From the NCBI RefSeq assembly GCF_900110865.1, contig NZ_FOFD01000003.1, positions 186,001-250,000 of the forward strand: a stretch of DNA of 64,000 nucleotides, in the 5' to 3' direction. This stretch comes from Natrinema salaciae. Lineage in GTDB: Archaea; Halobacteriota; Halobacteria; Halobacteriales; Natrialbaceae. Positions 42,786 through 51,766 of the stretch are shown in pieces (the stretch's first letter is position 1; every line of letters begins with the position of its first letter). The position numbers and the translations under genes were made by a program. Below the pieces are notes generated by a model, which was not told the origin of the DNA, did not search any database, and saw only the letters and a list, made by a program, of their open reading frames with translations.

Positions 42786-43667
42786 TCATCCGGCAGAAAC
42801 GGCCGGGCCGTTGGTCGGCAGTTGCCGTTCGATTTCCGCCCGCACGGCCTCGATATCGGGGAGTTCGTCGCGGTCGAAGCGAACGTCGAACGCACCGCGA
42901 TCTAGCACGAGTTCGCCCTCGCGAACCCGGACGTGCGAGACGTCGGTCCACGGGACGAGCGATCGCGCGTACGGCCGTTGCGTGACGAGACCGGCCTCGT
43001 GAACGCGGATTTCGGGGGTCGATCCCCGCGATCCGATCCGCCATCGACCCTCGGCGATGCCGCTGCACGCCCAGAGGATCGCCAGCCCCGTCCACGCGAT
43101 CGACTGGACCCAGTTACCGCTGCCGGCGCTGCCGACGGCCAACAGGAGCCACGTCGCGAGAAGGAGCGCGTCCAGTCGGGGGCTGCTCGGCGGCTCCCAC
43201 TGCCAGACGGCGACGGGGTCGTCGCCGGTAACGGCGTCCACGTAGCGGGTCCGCGCCAGCCACTGCAGGAGCGCGCCGGCGATGGCGACGGCGAGAAAGG
43301 CGACGAGTGCGACCGGCTGGAATCGTGGCTCGAGGGGGGCGACCAGCGACGCGACGACTCCCAATCCCAGCGGGGCGGCGAGGAGAACGAGCGCCGCCCG
43401 CCGACGTCGGGTTCGGCCGAGCCGTACCGCGAACCCGCGAACGCGCCTCGTGAGGCCGACGCCGACGAGACAGCCACCCGAGAACGCGACGACTGATGCG
43501 CCGAGAACGGCGGTCGACGGCGCGTCCGTCAGTGCCACGACGGCCGCCGCGAGTCCCGCGACGAGAGCTCCGGCGTAGCCACCGAACGCGAGTCGAAGCC
43601 GCGTATCCGCCGTCCCGGCGTCGCGGTCGTCGACGGCGATCGGGTCGGTCGAACGACGATCGGACAT
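42786..43667 (-). CDS. Multi-pass membrane protein with a PH-like tail
   Basis: A 293-residue protein. Residues 25-210 contain about six hydrophobic segments in pairs. The C-terminal part (about 215-290: STPEIRVHEAGLVTQRPY...VPWTDVSHVRVREGELVL) resembles the bacterial PH-like domain found in many haloarchaeal membrane proteins. No enzyme motif is visible. The start at 43667 gives MSDRRSTDPIAV. Function unknown. Confidence 0.72.
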   Translation of the reverse strand: MSDRRSTDPIAVDDRDAGTADTRLRLAFGGYAGALVAGLAAAVVALTDAPSTAVLGASVVAFSGGCLVGVGLTRRVRGFAVRLGRTRRRRAALVLLAAPLGLGVVASLVAPLEPRFQPVALVAFLAVAIAGALLQWLARTRYVDAVTGDDPVAVWQWEPPSSPRLDALLLATWLLLAVGSAGSGNWVQSIAWTGLAILWACSGIAEGRWRIGSRGSTPEIRVHEAGLVTQRPYARSLVPWTDVSHVRVREGELVLDRGAFDVRFDRDELPDIEAVRAEIERQLPTNGPAVSAG

Positions 43668-44012
43668 GGATATCCGTTCTGCCTCCCGGAACAAAATTGT
43701 ATCTGTGGTGACAACGGAAATACACGCCATCCGGCTCGGCGACGGCGATCGTTGACGTTCGTCCGACGCCGCTCGTTTTTCGGTACCGATCACGTCGCGA
43801 CCTGCACAGGCGTACGGGACGACGGGGCTTCGCAGCGAGAGGCCCGCCCCAATCGGCCGACCAGAGCGAATCGAAACGCCGTCCGAGCGGCGTCGGGTGA
43901 GCGGTTCGTCTGGACCGAATGGCGGAACATTCACCCGATGGGAGCGGGGTTCGACCGGAAACGAGGGGGTTGCAGGCAGCACCGATATCGACGTCCCGCC
44001 CGTCCACTCGAT
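43668..44012. other. Intergenic region, about 345 bases
   Basis: Divergent promoters for the genes on either side should lie here. The left edge (43680-43720) is AT-richer, suitable for the minus-strand gene. I see no gene. Confidence 0.4.
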
Positions 44013-44216
44013 ATGGACAGAAACGTCTGTGATTTCGATCGCCTCGGTCGCCTCGTCATCGCGGCGGCGTTGCTGCTGGCCGGCTATCGACATCGGGAGC
44101 GAACGATCGGCGCACTGTCGTTTATCGCCGGCAGCGACATCCTCGCGACTGCAGTCATTCAGCGATGTCCGGTGAACGCGCTGCTGGGAATCGATACCTG
44201 CGGGACGGATCAGTAG
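44013..44216 (+). CDS. YgaP-like small membrane protein (DUF2892)
   Basis: A 67-residue protein with two hydrophobic segments and the conserved pattern DRLGRLVIAAALLLAGY followed by RCPVNALLGIDTC, which is the DUF2892/YgaP membrane domain without the rhodanese part. Possibly related to sulfur metabolism by analogy, but there is no direct evidence. Starts at the ATG 44013. Confidence 0.82.
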   Translation: MDRNVCDFDRLGRLVIAAALLLAGYRHRERTIGALSFIAGSDILATAVIQRCPVNALLGIDTCGTDQ

Positions 44217-44264
44217 CTGTCCCGGGAGCGCCGTGAACGGGGATGCTCGAGACCCGCCGATCGC

Positions 44265-44639
44265 TCACGCGTCGGGCTCGTACGGTGCTACGTCGTCGAC
44301 CGAGGGAGCCCCGATCGCGAGCACCGAGACCGATTCGTCGGCGTCCTCGGGGTTGTACGCTCGATGGGGCGACTCGGGCTGGGCCGCGAACATCGACCCC
44401 TCCGTGACCACGAGTGCTCCCTCGGGCGTCTCGACGTGGAGCGTTCCCGAGAGGACGAGGAACGCCTCCTCCTGGGTCTCGTGAACGTGATAGGCCAGCG
44501 GTAACTGCTCGCCCGGCTCCGCGTCGAACCGATTGATCGCGACGTTGTCCAGCCCGGCCGCCTCGCCCAGGCGACGGAGGTCGCAGGGTCGGTCATCGAC
44601 TCGCTCGAGGTCGTCAGGATCGACGACGCTGTACTCCAT
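44265..44639 (-). CDS. Cupin domain protein
   Basis: A 124-residue single cupin. The metal-binding motif 1 is seen as YHVHETQEEAFLVLSG and motif 2 as PESPHRAYN. Such proteins are enzymes or sugar/ligand binders; the substrate cannot be read. The gene is 76 bases downstream of upp on the same strand. Confidence 0.9.
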   Translation of the reverse strand: MEYSVVDPDDLERVDDRPCDLRRLGEAAGLDNVAINRFDAEPGEQLPLAYHVHETQEEAFLVLSGTLHVETPEGALVVTEGSMFAAQPESPHRAYNPEDADESVSVLAIGAPSVDDVAPYEPDA

Positions 44640-44715
44640 GGGACTCGGTTCGGGTCGATCCGCAAAAGTCCGTCGGCGCTCGGCTGTACCGTGACAGGTC
44701 GGCGAGACGATCCGC

Positions 44716-45393
44716 TCAGGTCGTCCGGAAGGCCCGGTCTCCGGCGTCGCCGAGGCCCGGAACGATGAAGCCGTCGTCGTCGAGGCGGTCGTCGATCGAG
44801 ACCGTCAGCAGGTCGGCCACGTCGAACTCCTCGTTGACGCGGAGCAGTCCCTCCGGTGCCGACACCGCCGAGAGCACGATCAGGTTCTCCGGCTGCGTCG
44901 CGTTCTCGACGACGTGCTCCAGCACGGTACACATCGTGCTCCCCGTCGCGAGCATCGGATCCGCGATGATGACCGTGTCCTCCTCGTGGATCTCGGGCAG
45001 TTTCACGTAGTCGACCGAGATGGGGAACGAGCCATCCTCGGCCCGGCCGGCTTCCTCGTCGCGACTCGCGCTGATGACGCCCTGTCGCGCTCGCGGGAAC
45101 GCCTTCAACAGCCCCTCGACGAACGGCGTCGCGGCCCGTAAGACGTTGATGATGACCACGTCGTCGAGCCCGCGGACGCGCTCGCCCATCGTCTGCTCGA
45201 GCGGCGTCTCGATCTCGACGTACTCGGTCTCCATTCGGCCGTCGATGATCTCGTAGCCGCAGATCCGGCCGAGTTTGACCAGCCCCTTCCGAAAGCTGAC
45301 CTGCTCGGTCTCGACGTCGCGCAGGCGCGAGAGCGTGTCCTTCGCCAGTGCATGCGTAATGAGATAGGCGTTGTCCCGGTCTTCGATCGGCAT
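44716..45393 (-). CDS. upp: Uracil phosphoribosyltransferase
   Basis: Salvages uracil to UMP using PRPP. The 225 residues show [22 protein letters not shown] (given here in part: [12 protein letters not shown]) and the PRPP loop [11 protein letters not shown], and end with the uracil-binding [11 protein letters not shown]. The start at 45393 ([12 protein letters not shown]) fits the family. It draws on the PRPP made by prs in this window. Confidence 0.95.
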   Translation of the reverse strand: MPIEDRDNAYLITHALAKDTLSRLRDVETEQVSFRKGLVKLGRICGYEIIDGRMETEYVEIETPLEQTMGERVRGLDDVVIINVLRAATPFVEGLLKAFPRARQGVISASRDEEAGRAEDGSFPISVDYVKLPEIHEEDTVIIADPMLATGSTMCTVLEHVVENATQPENLIVLSAVSAPEGLLRVNEEFDVADLLTVSIDDRLDDDGFIVPGLGDAGDRAFRTT

Positions 45394-45670
45394 ACCCGTA
45401 TGGCCACCCGCCGGGTAGTTCACAGTATCGATCCTCCAGACCGCCGTTCCGGCCGGCGATCTCGGGCCGGGAGCGACTCGCGAAATACCGTCTTGGCGAT
45501 CGCTAACTGGAAGTTACCGCGCCCCGACCGGTGCTACAGACCGCATTCGAGCGCCGCCGCGTCGGGTGGAAACAGGCGCTTGGCGGCCGGAAACTGTCGT
45601 AACGGTGGGTTCGCTTTAATCGAGTGATCGGCGTATCGTTCGATGCCTTCCCACGGGCGAGGAGTATACA

Positions 45671-46450
45671 ATGAGCCACCAGTACAACCAACAGCCGCAG
45701 CAGGGACAGCCGAGCCACCAGTACAACCAACAGCCGCAGCAGGGACAGCCGAGCCACCAGTACAACCAACAGCCGCAGCAGGGACAACCGGGCCACCAGC
45801 CGACACGGACGTCGGGCCACCATGGAATGCGCGGCGGCCAGCAGATGGGCGGCCACCAAACCGGCGGCCAGCAGATGGGGGCCGGTACGCAGCCCCAAGC
45901 CATGCAGGGACAGCAGTCGGGAACGCAGCCGGCACCGTCCTTCGAGGACCATCTCACCGACGAGCTGCGCCTCCTGCTCGAGGATTTCAGCGAGCTGTCA
46001 CACGTCACCGCCTGGTGTGCAAAGGAGTGTGCGACCGGCGCGCCGGCGCTCGGAACCTGTGCGCGAATCTGCCAGGATCTCGCCGAGATCGCCGAGCTCA
46101 ACGAGATGCTGATCGCGCGCGACTCGATGTTCGGCCCCGAGGTCGCGGACATGTTCATTCGCGTCGCGAACGAAGGGCTTCCGGAGCTCTACCAGCACCA
46201 GCAGCAACACCCCCACATCACAGAGACGATCGCGGCGATCGAGCGGACGATGAACTCCTGTGAAAGCGTCCTGCAGCAGTTGGGCGGCCAGCAGCCGACG
46301 ACCGGTGGACAGCAGGCCGGTCCGCAGGGGATGGGCGGCCAGCAGATGGGCGGCCAGCCAACGCAGCCGATGCCCGAACAGGGCCAGCACGGGCACGAAA
46401 TGAGCGGCCAGCCGACGGGCGGAGCAGGATCGATGGGCCGACAGTACTGA
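45671..46450 (+). CDS. Glutamine-rich protein with a cysteine-bearing four-helix core
   Basis: A 259-residue protein of unusual composition. Residues 2-40 are three perfect 13-residue repeats (SHQYNQQPQQGQP), then a Gln/Gly/Met/His-rich stretch to about residue 95. The central 90 residues form a predicted four-helix bundle with WCAKECATG and TCARICQDL and one more Cys near the end, resembling DUF326/Csp-type copper-binding bundles. The last 70 residues are again Gln/Gly-rich (GGQQMGGQ). Low-acid, Q-rich sequence is rare in haloarchaea. A GGAG ribosome binding site precedes the start. It might bind copper, or form a condensate or surface layer. Confidence 0.8.
   Translation: MSHQYNQQPQQGQPSHQYNQQPQQGQPSHQYNQQPQQGQPGHQPTRTSGHHGMRGGQQMGGHQTGGQQMGAGTQPQAMQGQQSGTQPAPSFEDHLTDELRLLLEDFSELSHVTAWCAKECATGAPALGTCARICQDLAEIAELNEMLIARDSMFGPEVADMFIRVANEGLPELYQHQQQHPHITETIAAIERTMNSCESVLQQLGGQQPTTGGQQAGPQGMGGQQMGGQPTQPMPEQGQHGHEMSGQPTGGAGSMGRQY
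45674..45790 (+). repeat. Three perfect 39-bp tandem repeats
   Basis: Units begin at 45674, 45713 and 45752; the third differs only at its last few bases. They encode the Q-rich 13-residue repeat at the N-terminus of the protein. The near identity at DNA level means a recent expansion. Confidence 0.95.
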
Positions 46451-46561
46451 GAATCCCCGGTCCAGGATGGCTACCGGAATGGGCCGATCGACGGGCACGG
46501 CTCGGTCTCGGAACCGGTGTCCCGTCGAACGCTCGGACGCCACCCTGATAGTTCGGCAGAG

Positions 46562-46570
46562 AAGTTTATA
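46562..46570 (+). promoter_or_regulatory. Promoter element of the DUF5828-like gene
   Basis: AGTTTATAC lies about 35 bases before the ATG at 46602, a good archaeal TATA box. Confidence 0.45.
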
Positions 46571-46601
46571 CCTATCCGCACGCTACCACTCGGCCAGCCG
46601 A

Positions 46602-47324
46602 ATGGAAGAGAGTATTTCGGGGTTCAAAGTTCGCGGTGACTGGGGCGACATCGTCGAACACGGCGAGCGCATCACGCGAGCGCTTCGAGACGCCGATGTC
46701 CACGATCCTGACCAGGAGTACGGTGCCCGCTTCGCGGGCGCGTTCGAGGAGTGGGAAGAGTGGCGTCCCAAGGCCCACGAAACCCTCGACTCCGACGTCA
46801 GCGAGAAGACCGCCGACCAGGCCAGCGTCGAGGAAGGGAAAGGCGAGAAAGCCGGCAAGGAGCCCGACGAAGACATCAAGACCGCCGGCGAGAAGCTCTC
46901 CGAGTCCTACGAGCAACTCGAGGACGACGACGCCGAGGGTGCGGTAGACAACTGGAAGGAGTCGATCGATTACGTCGCGCGGGCGGCCGACTCCGCGAGT
47001 CGCAAGGCCCTCCGGCGGGTCGAGGACACGGTCTACCAGAACGTGATGACCCAGCTCGCGCCCTACTACTTCGACAACGAACTCGTCAGCGCCAACATCC
47101 AGCAGGCCGCGCGCAACGGCGGGAACGGCGAACAGTTCGTCTTCGAGGTCAACGTCAACGACGACGTGTTGAAGGAGAGCGTCTCCGACCGACTCGCCGA
47201 GTACGAAGACGAGATCGACCGCTGGCACGTCGAGGTCGAGAAGGACACCGACGCGGCCGAGGCGATCGAGGGGGTGGAGCCGCCGCCGGACAACGGCGAC
47301 AACTCGAGGTCGACGACGAACTGA
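46602..47324 (+). CDS. DUF5828-like haloarchaeal protein
   Basis: A 240-residue, highly acidic protein beginning MEESISGFKVRGDWGDIVEHG, which matches my recollection of the haloarchaeal DUF5828 family. The middle is a charged Glu/Lys-rich linker (about residues 70-115) followed by helices (KESIDYVARAADSASRKALR) and a C-terminal alpha/beta piece. No catalytic motif is visible. Cytoplasmic, function unknown. Confidence 0.72.
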   Translation: MEESISGFKVRGDWGDIVEHGERITRALRDADVHDPDQEYGARFAGAFEEWEEWRPKAHETLDSDVSEKTADQASVEEGKGEKAGKEPDEDIKTAGEKLSESYEQLEDDDAEGAVDNWKESIDYVARAADSASRKALRRVEDTVYQNVMTQLAPYYFDNELVSANIQQAARNGGNGEQFVFEVNVNDDVLKESVSDRLAEYEDEIDRWHVEVEKDTDAAEAIEGVEPPPDNGDNSRSTTN

Positions 47325-47379
47325 GGCGGCCAGCCGGATTGCCATCCCCTCGCCCCACAATAATCCGACCGTAATCAAA

Positions 47380-47392
47380 CGAAATTTATACG
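47380..47392 (+). promoter_or_regulatory. Promoter element of the following membrane protein gene
   Basis: AAATTTATACG around 47381-47391 lies about 30 bases before the ATG at 47414 and fits a TATA box for a leaderless transcript. Confidence 0.45.
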
Positions 47393-47413
47393 TCGCGAGC
47401 GGCCGTTCCCCAC

Positions 47414-47839
47414 ATGGGACGCGGTCTGCGGGGAACCGCGGAGTGGCTACTCGAGCCGTCTACTACTGATGGGCCGGCCGGCATGCAAATACTCGGGGTG
47501 CTCGCTCTGCTTCTTGGAGCCGAGTACGGTTTCGCTGCAATCACGACGGACACAACACTCGGAACTGTCCGATACATCTTCCTCGGTGGGTGGTTACTGG
47601 CTGCCGGATGGGGCGTCGTTACCGGCCGTCCAATCGGTCTCGCCGGCGGATTCCTTGCTTGGAGCTTCCAGATCACGTCGGGGTTTTTTGGGCTTCTCGA
47701 GTCCGGCACCGTCACAGATCACGTCGATCTACTACTGGCGAGCGGGACAGCCGCAGGACTCTGGATAGCCGGCGTATGGGTCCTGTACAGGAACAGGGAT
47801 TTCTTTCTCGAGCACACCGCACCCGAGCCCAAAGACTGA
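47414..47839 (+). CDS. Multi-pass membrane protein of unknown function
   Basis: A 141-residue protein with four hydrophobic segments (about residues 25-43, 52-68, 72-92 and 105-124) and a short acidic tail. No family recognised. Codon use is less GC-biased than in the flanking genes. It lies upstream of a PiT permease on the same strand, 112 bases away. Confidence 0.68.
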   Translation: MGRGLRGTAEWLLEPSTTDGPAGMQILGVLALLLGAEYGFAAITTDTTLGTVRYIFLGGWLLAAGWGVVTGRPIGLAGGFLAWSFQITSGFFGLLESGTVTDHVDLLLASGTAAGLWIAGVWVLYRNRDFFLEHTAPEPKD

Positions 47840-47951
47840 CGAGACGCAAATCGACCAGCAGCCAGTCATCAGCGGCACACTGGCTCACAGCCGCCGCTGT
47901 CGACCGCAGGTCGGCACACACTTGTAGGGTCACCCAATAGGAACCGGGTAG

Positions 47952-49139
47952 ATGGTCGAAATCGCCGTGCTCGGTACCTTCCTCGTGGCCGCAGTCGCGA
48001 GTCTCTTCATGGCCTGGGCGATCGGTGCCGGCTCGAGCGGGTCGACGCCCTTCGCCCCGGCGGTGGGCGCGAACGCGATTTCGGTGATGCGGGCCGGCTT
48101 TCTCGTGGGACTGCTGGGCTTTGCCGGCGCGGTCCTCCAGGGCGCGAACGTCTCCGAGGCGGTCGGGACCGAACTGATCGGCGGGGTGACGCTCTCGTCG
48201 CTCGCGGCGACGATCGCCCTGCTCATCGCGGCCGGACTGGTGGCGATCGGCATCTTCACGGGGTATCCGATAGCGACGGCGTTTACCGTCACGGGGGCGG
48301 TCATCGGCGTCGGGTTCGCCATGGGCGGCGATCCCGCGTGGGCGAAGTACACCGAGATCGCCACGCTGTGGGTGCTGACGCCGTTCGTCGGCGGCAGCAT
48401 CGCCTACGCGGTCGCCCGGTCGCTCCGTGCGGAGGTGATCGCGGAGGAGTATCTCATCGTCGTCCTGGCCGCCGTCGTCGGCGCGATCGTCGCCAACATC
48501 GAGTTCGCGATCCTCGGCTCCGGAGCCGGCGGCGCGTCGATCGCGCAGGCCTCGAGCGGCTGGGTTCCCGGACCGTCGGTCGCCGGCACCGCCGCCGCGA
48601 CGCTCGTGATCGCGGGGCTGTGGGCGGGATCGATCGCGCTGGATCTCAGGAACGGGACCGAACGCGGCGAGCGCCACTTCCTGCTGGTTCTCGGCGGGCT
48701 CGTCGCCTTCTCCGCCGGCGGCAGTCAGGTCGGGCTGGCGATCGGCCCGCTGATTCCGCTCTCGGGCGAACTCGACCTGCCGCTGATCGCGATGCTCGTC
48801 GGCGGCGGCTTCGGACTGCTGCTGGGGTCGTGGACCGGCGCACCCCGGATGATCAAAGCGATCTCGCAGGACTACTCCTCGCTCGGGCCGCGACGGTCCA
48901 TCGCCGCGCTCATCCCCTCGTTTATCATCGCACAGGCCGCGGTCCTCTTTGGCATCCCGGTCTCGTTCAACGAGATCATCGTCAGCGCGATTATCGGCAG
49001 CGGGTACGCCGCGACCGGCAGCGGCGGCGTCAGCGCCCGCAAGATGGGCGTTACCGTACTCGCGTGGATCGGCTCGCTGGCCGGCGCGATCGTCGTCTCT
49101 TACGTCGGCTACACCGCCGTCGCCGCGATCCTGCTCTGA
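47952..49139 (+). CDS. PiT-family inorganic phosphate transporter (third of three)
   Basis: A 395-residue permease with about 10 hydrophobic segments and the two signature regions WAIGAGSSGSTPFAPAVGAN and FSAGGSQVGLAIGPLIPLSG. The second half also shows GIPVSFNEIIVSAIIGSG. It differs more from the two PiT proteins at 31.5-35.0 kb than these do from one another (for example in lacking the long cytoplasmic loop), so it may have another affinity or partner ion. Confidence 0.9.
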   Translation: MVEIAVLGTFLVAAVASLFMAWAIGAGSSGSTPFAPAVGANAISVMRAGFLVGLLGFAGAVLQGANVSEAVGTELIGGVTLSSLAATIALLIAAGLVAIGIFTGYPIATAFTVTGAVIGVGFAMGGDPAWAKYTEIATLWVLTPFVGGSIAYAVARSLRAEVIAEEYLIVVLAAVVGAIVANIEFAILGSGAGGASIAQASSGWVPGPSVAGTAAATLVIAGLWAGSIALDLRNGTERGERHFLLVLGGLVAFSAGGSQVGLAIGPLIPLSGELDLPLIAMLVGGGFGLLLGSWTGAPRMIKAISQDYSSLGPRRSIAALIPSFIIAQAAVLFGIPVSFNEIIVSAIIGSGYAATGSGGVSARKMGVTVLAWIGSLAGAIVVSYVGYTAVAAILL

Positions 49140-49159
49140 GTCGAGCGACATCGAACGGC

Positions 49160-49166
49160 CTTTACA
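49160..49166 (+). promoter_or_regulatory. Leaderless-type promoter element
   Basis: CTTTACA lies 27 bases before the ATG at 49188. Confidence 0.4.
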
Positions 49167-49187
49167 CGACGGGTTGCGAGTTCGACT

Positions 49188-49940
49188 ATGGACGAGGACG
49201 CCGTCGACGTCACCGGGAACGGTTCGGCGGACGACGATGCGCTGACCCAGTGGCGACGGGACGCGAGCACCTCGCGAACGGTCCGACTCCTGTGGGCGTT
49301 CGGCGTCGGCGCGTTCTTCGCCGCGATCGGAACCGTCGTCTGCTGGCGACTGTACCGGTTAGCCAGCGAAGCCGCCGGACGCTCCGGGAAAGCCGTCGTC
49401 ATCGCGCTCATCGCAGCGAGCGCTACGATGGTCCTCGCACTGGCCGCCTCGAGCCACACCGACCGCCACCTCGAGCGACTCACTCGACGGCTCCCCGTCG
49501 ACGTTCCCGCAGGAACGAGTCTAGATCGGACGGTAGACGCCGCGGTCGCGACGGTCGTGATCGGAACGGTCATCGGCGTACTGATGGGGATCGGGCGGTA
49601 CGTCTCGCACAACGAGCTTCTGGCCGTCGGCGCTGGTCCGTTTACCGGATTAGCTGCGCTGTTCGTTCCGTTCGGGTTCGCCGCGCTCGTCCTCGCGTCG
49701 TTCCTGCAATCGGTCGGCGCACTCGACCGTGACGAGCGAACGATTTACCTCTACGAACCCGAGCAGGCGATCGACCTCGCGGTAATCGATGCCGTTTCGA
49801 TCCGGGAAATCGGGGATGCAGCCGTCCTGAGCCTCACGTACGCTCAGCCGGGCGGCCAGTACGTCCAGGGGCCGCGCCGAATCGTCGTCCCGCCCGCGGT
49901 CGCCGCCGACGTCGCGGCGCTCGTCGAGTCGCGGACCTGA
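49188..49940 (+). CDS. Multi-pass membrane protein of unknown function
   Basis: A 250-residue protein with four hydrophobic segments in two pairs (about residues 36-56, 66-86, 122-140 and 150-174) and a C-terminal soluble part of about 75 residues (DERTIYLYEPEQAIDLAVIDAV...VPPAVAADVAALV), which looks like a PH-like or small beta domain. No family is recognised. It converges on the CNNM/CorC gene with 4 bases between. Confidence 0.72.
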   Translation: MDEDAVDVTGNGSADDDALTQWRRDASTSRTVRLLWAFGVGAFFAAIGTVVCWRLYRLASEAAGRSGKAVVIALIAASATMVLALAASSHTDRHLERLTRRLPVDVPAGTSLDRTVDAAVATVVIGTVIGVLMGIGRYVSHNELLAVGAGPFTGLAALFVPFGFAALVLASFLQSVGALDRDERTIYLYEPEQAIDLAVIDAVSIREIGDAAVLSLTYAQPGGQYVQGPRRIVVPPAVAADVAALVESRT

Positions 49941-49944
49941 CCGG

Positions 49945-51351
49945 TCACTCGTCGTTCTCGTCGATTTCCAGCGGAGCGGCCTCGTCGTCCGTCTCGTCTT
50001 CGACGCCTTCGTCGGCGGCCTCGAGTCGCTTCAGCCGGGCTTTCATGATCCGGGTGTTTTCGACTGTTTCGACGGTGATACGGATTCCGTCGTACGTGAT
50101 CTCCTCACCCTCCTCGACGAGGCGACCGGCGCGGTTGAAGATGAACCCAGCGATGGTCTCGAACTCCTGCCCCTCCGGGAGCTCGATCTCGAGCGCCTCG
50201 TTGACGTCCTCGATGTTGACCTCGCCCCGAACGAGGACCGTGTCCTCGTCGATCGACTCGATCGGCTGGTCTTCACCGCCCTCGAGGATCTCGCCGATGA
50301 TCTCCTCGATCATGTCCTCCATGGTCACCAGCCCCTCGGTGGTGCCGAACTCGTCGATGACGATCGCCATGTGCATCCGGTTTTCCCGCATTTCGGACAG
50401 GAGTTCGTCGACGTTCTTCGATTCGGGTACGTGGAGCGTCGGCTGGATGAGGTCCGCGAGTTCGAGTTCGTCGTCTTCCGCCTCGCCGTAGTTGAGATCG
50501 CGAACGAGATCGCGGATGTGGACGACGCCCTGGACGTTGTCGAGACTCCCCTCGTAGACCGGGATTCGCGCGTGACCGCTCTGGATACAGGTCTCGATGG
50601 CTTCGTCGATGGCGGCGTCTTTCGGGACCGCCGTCATATCGAGCCGCGGGGTCATCACCTCTTTGACGATGGTATTGTTAAAGCGGAAGATGCGCGTGAG
50701 CATCTCGTGTTCCTCCTCCTCGAGGACGCCCTCGCGCTCGCCGGATTCGATCATTTCCTGAATCTCGTCGCGAGTGACGTACGGCGTCTCGATCGCACCC
50801 GTCGACCCGGTGAGCCGATTGATCTGTCTGGTGAGATAGTCGAAGAGGATCACGAGCGGGAGCATCAGTCTCTCGGCGGCCTTCAGGGGCCCAGCAACAC
50901 GGACCGACCACGACTCCGTGTTCTCGACCGCGTAGGACTTGGGCGCGCTCTCGCCGAACAGCAAGACGACGGCGGTGATCCCGAGCGTGGCGATCGTGAC
51001 GGCCGTCAGGCCACCGAAGTACAGCCCGAGGATGGCCGTCGCGATCGACGACATCGCGATGTTGACGATGTTGTTTCCGACGAGGATCGTCACGAGCAGT
51101 CGGTGCGGATCGGACTTGAGCGACTTGACGCGCTCCGCGCCCGGAATCCCGTCTTCGACCATCCCGTCGACGCGGTGTTTCGGGATCGAAAACAGCGCGA
51201 TCTCCGACGAGGAGAAGAACCCGGAGAGCGCGATCAGTCCGACGAGCGCGAGCGCACCGAGGACCGTCACCACCGACTGCTCGATCTCGAGTCCCACGAC
51301 CGGGACCTCGTAAACAGCCAACACAACCTCGGAGGGCGAAGACAACGCCAT
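49945..51351 (-). CDS. CNNM/CorC family protein (hemolysin-type, DUF21-CBS-CorC)
   Basis: A 468-residue membrane protein. A DUF21 domain with about four hydrophobic segments (residues 20-190) is followed by a pair of CBS domains (about 215-335, starting VMTPRLDMTAVP) and a CorC/HlyC C-terminal domain (about 345-430, with GQEFETIAGFIF). CNNM/CorC proteins export magnesium or other divalent cations and sense nucleotides through CBS. The tail is very acidic. Start ATG at 51351. Confidence 0.93.
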   Translation of the reverse strand: MALSSPSEVVLAVYEVPVVGLEIEQSVVTVLGALALVGLIALSGFFSSSEIALFSIPKHRVDGMVEDGIPGAERVKSLKSDPHRLLVTILVGNNIVNIAMSSIATAILGLYFGGLTAVTIATLGITAVVLLFGESAPKSYAVENTESWSVRVAGPLKAAERLMLPLVILFDYLTRQINRLTGSTGAIETPYVTRDEIQEMIESGEREGVLEEEEHEMLTRIFRFNNTIVKEVMTPRLDMTAVPKDAAIDEAIETCIQSGHARIPVYEGSLDNVQGVVHIRDLVRDLNYGEAEDDELELADLIQPTLHVPESKNVDELLSEMRENRMHMAIVIDEFGTTEGLVTMEDMIEEIIGEILEGGEDQPIESIDEDTVLVRGEVNIEDVNEALEIELPEGQEFETIAGFIFNRAGRLVEEGEEITYDGIRITVETVENTRIMKARLKRLEAADEGVEDETDDEAAPLEIDENDE

Positions 51352-51432
51352 TGATGTACAGAGTTATAGCTGGATCGGTTAACCGTTTCCCATTTTACAA
51401 CGGGAGACGGTCATCGCCGCCGGCGACGACAC

Positions 51433-51438
51433 GTTTAC
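51433..51438 (+). promoter_or_regulatory. Leaderless-type promoter element of the glutaredoxin gene
   Basis: GTTTAC lies about 30 bases before the ATG at 51464. Confidence 0.45.
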
Positions 51439-51463
51439 CCGGCTGTTTCCCGTACGGGCGGCC

Positions 51464-51766
51464 ATGAGCGAGACCGCCGAACCACCGATCACGTTCTACC
51501 GGTTGCAGGGCTGTCCGTACTGCGAGCGGGTTACCAGGCTGCTCGACGAGTACGGCCTCGAGTACCGATCGCGGTTCGTCGAACCGATGCACTCCGAGCG
51601 GAACGTCGTGAAACGCGTCGCCGGCGTCCGGACCGTCCCCGTCGTCGTCGACGAGAGCACGGGCGTCACGATGGCCGAAAGCGCGAACATCGTCGACTAC
51701 CTCGAGTCGACCTACGGACGCGACCACCCCGACGCGGCCGCCGCGGGTGCCGGGGGTGCCGATTGA
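51464..51766 (+). CDS. Glutaredoxin-like thiol protein (GST N-terminal type)
   Basis: A 100-residue thioredoxin-fold protein with the active-site CPYC (LQGCPYCERV), the cis-proline loop VRTVPVVVD and the final helix motif ESANIVDYLE. It can reduce disulfides or act in thiol exchange. Haloarchaea use gamma-glutamylcysteine rather than glutathione, so its reductant may be that thiol. Its stop overlaps the ATG of the peroxiredoxin-like gene, so the two are co-translated. Confidence 0.92.
   Translation: MSETAEPPITFYRLQGCPYCERVTRLLDEYGLEYRSRFVEPMHSERNVVKRVAGVRTVPVVVDESTGVTMAESANIVDYLESTYGRDHPDAAAAGAGGAD

Noticed and set aside
45674-45790. 39-bp tandem repeats considered as a CRISPR array
   Set aside because: The units are directly adjacent without spacers and lie in the reading frame of a protein.
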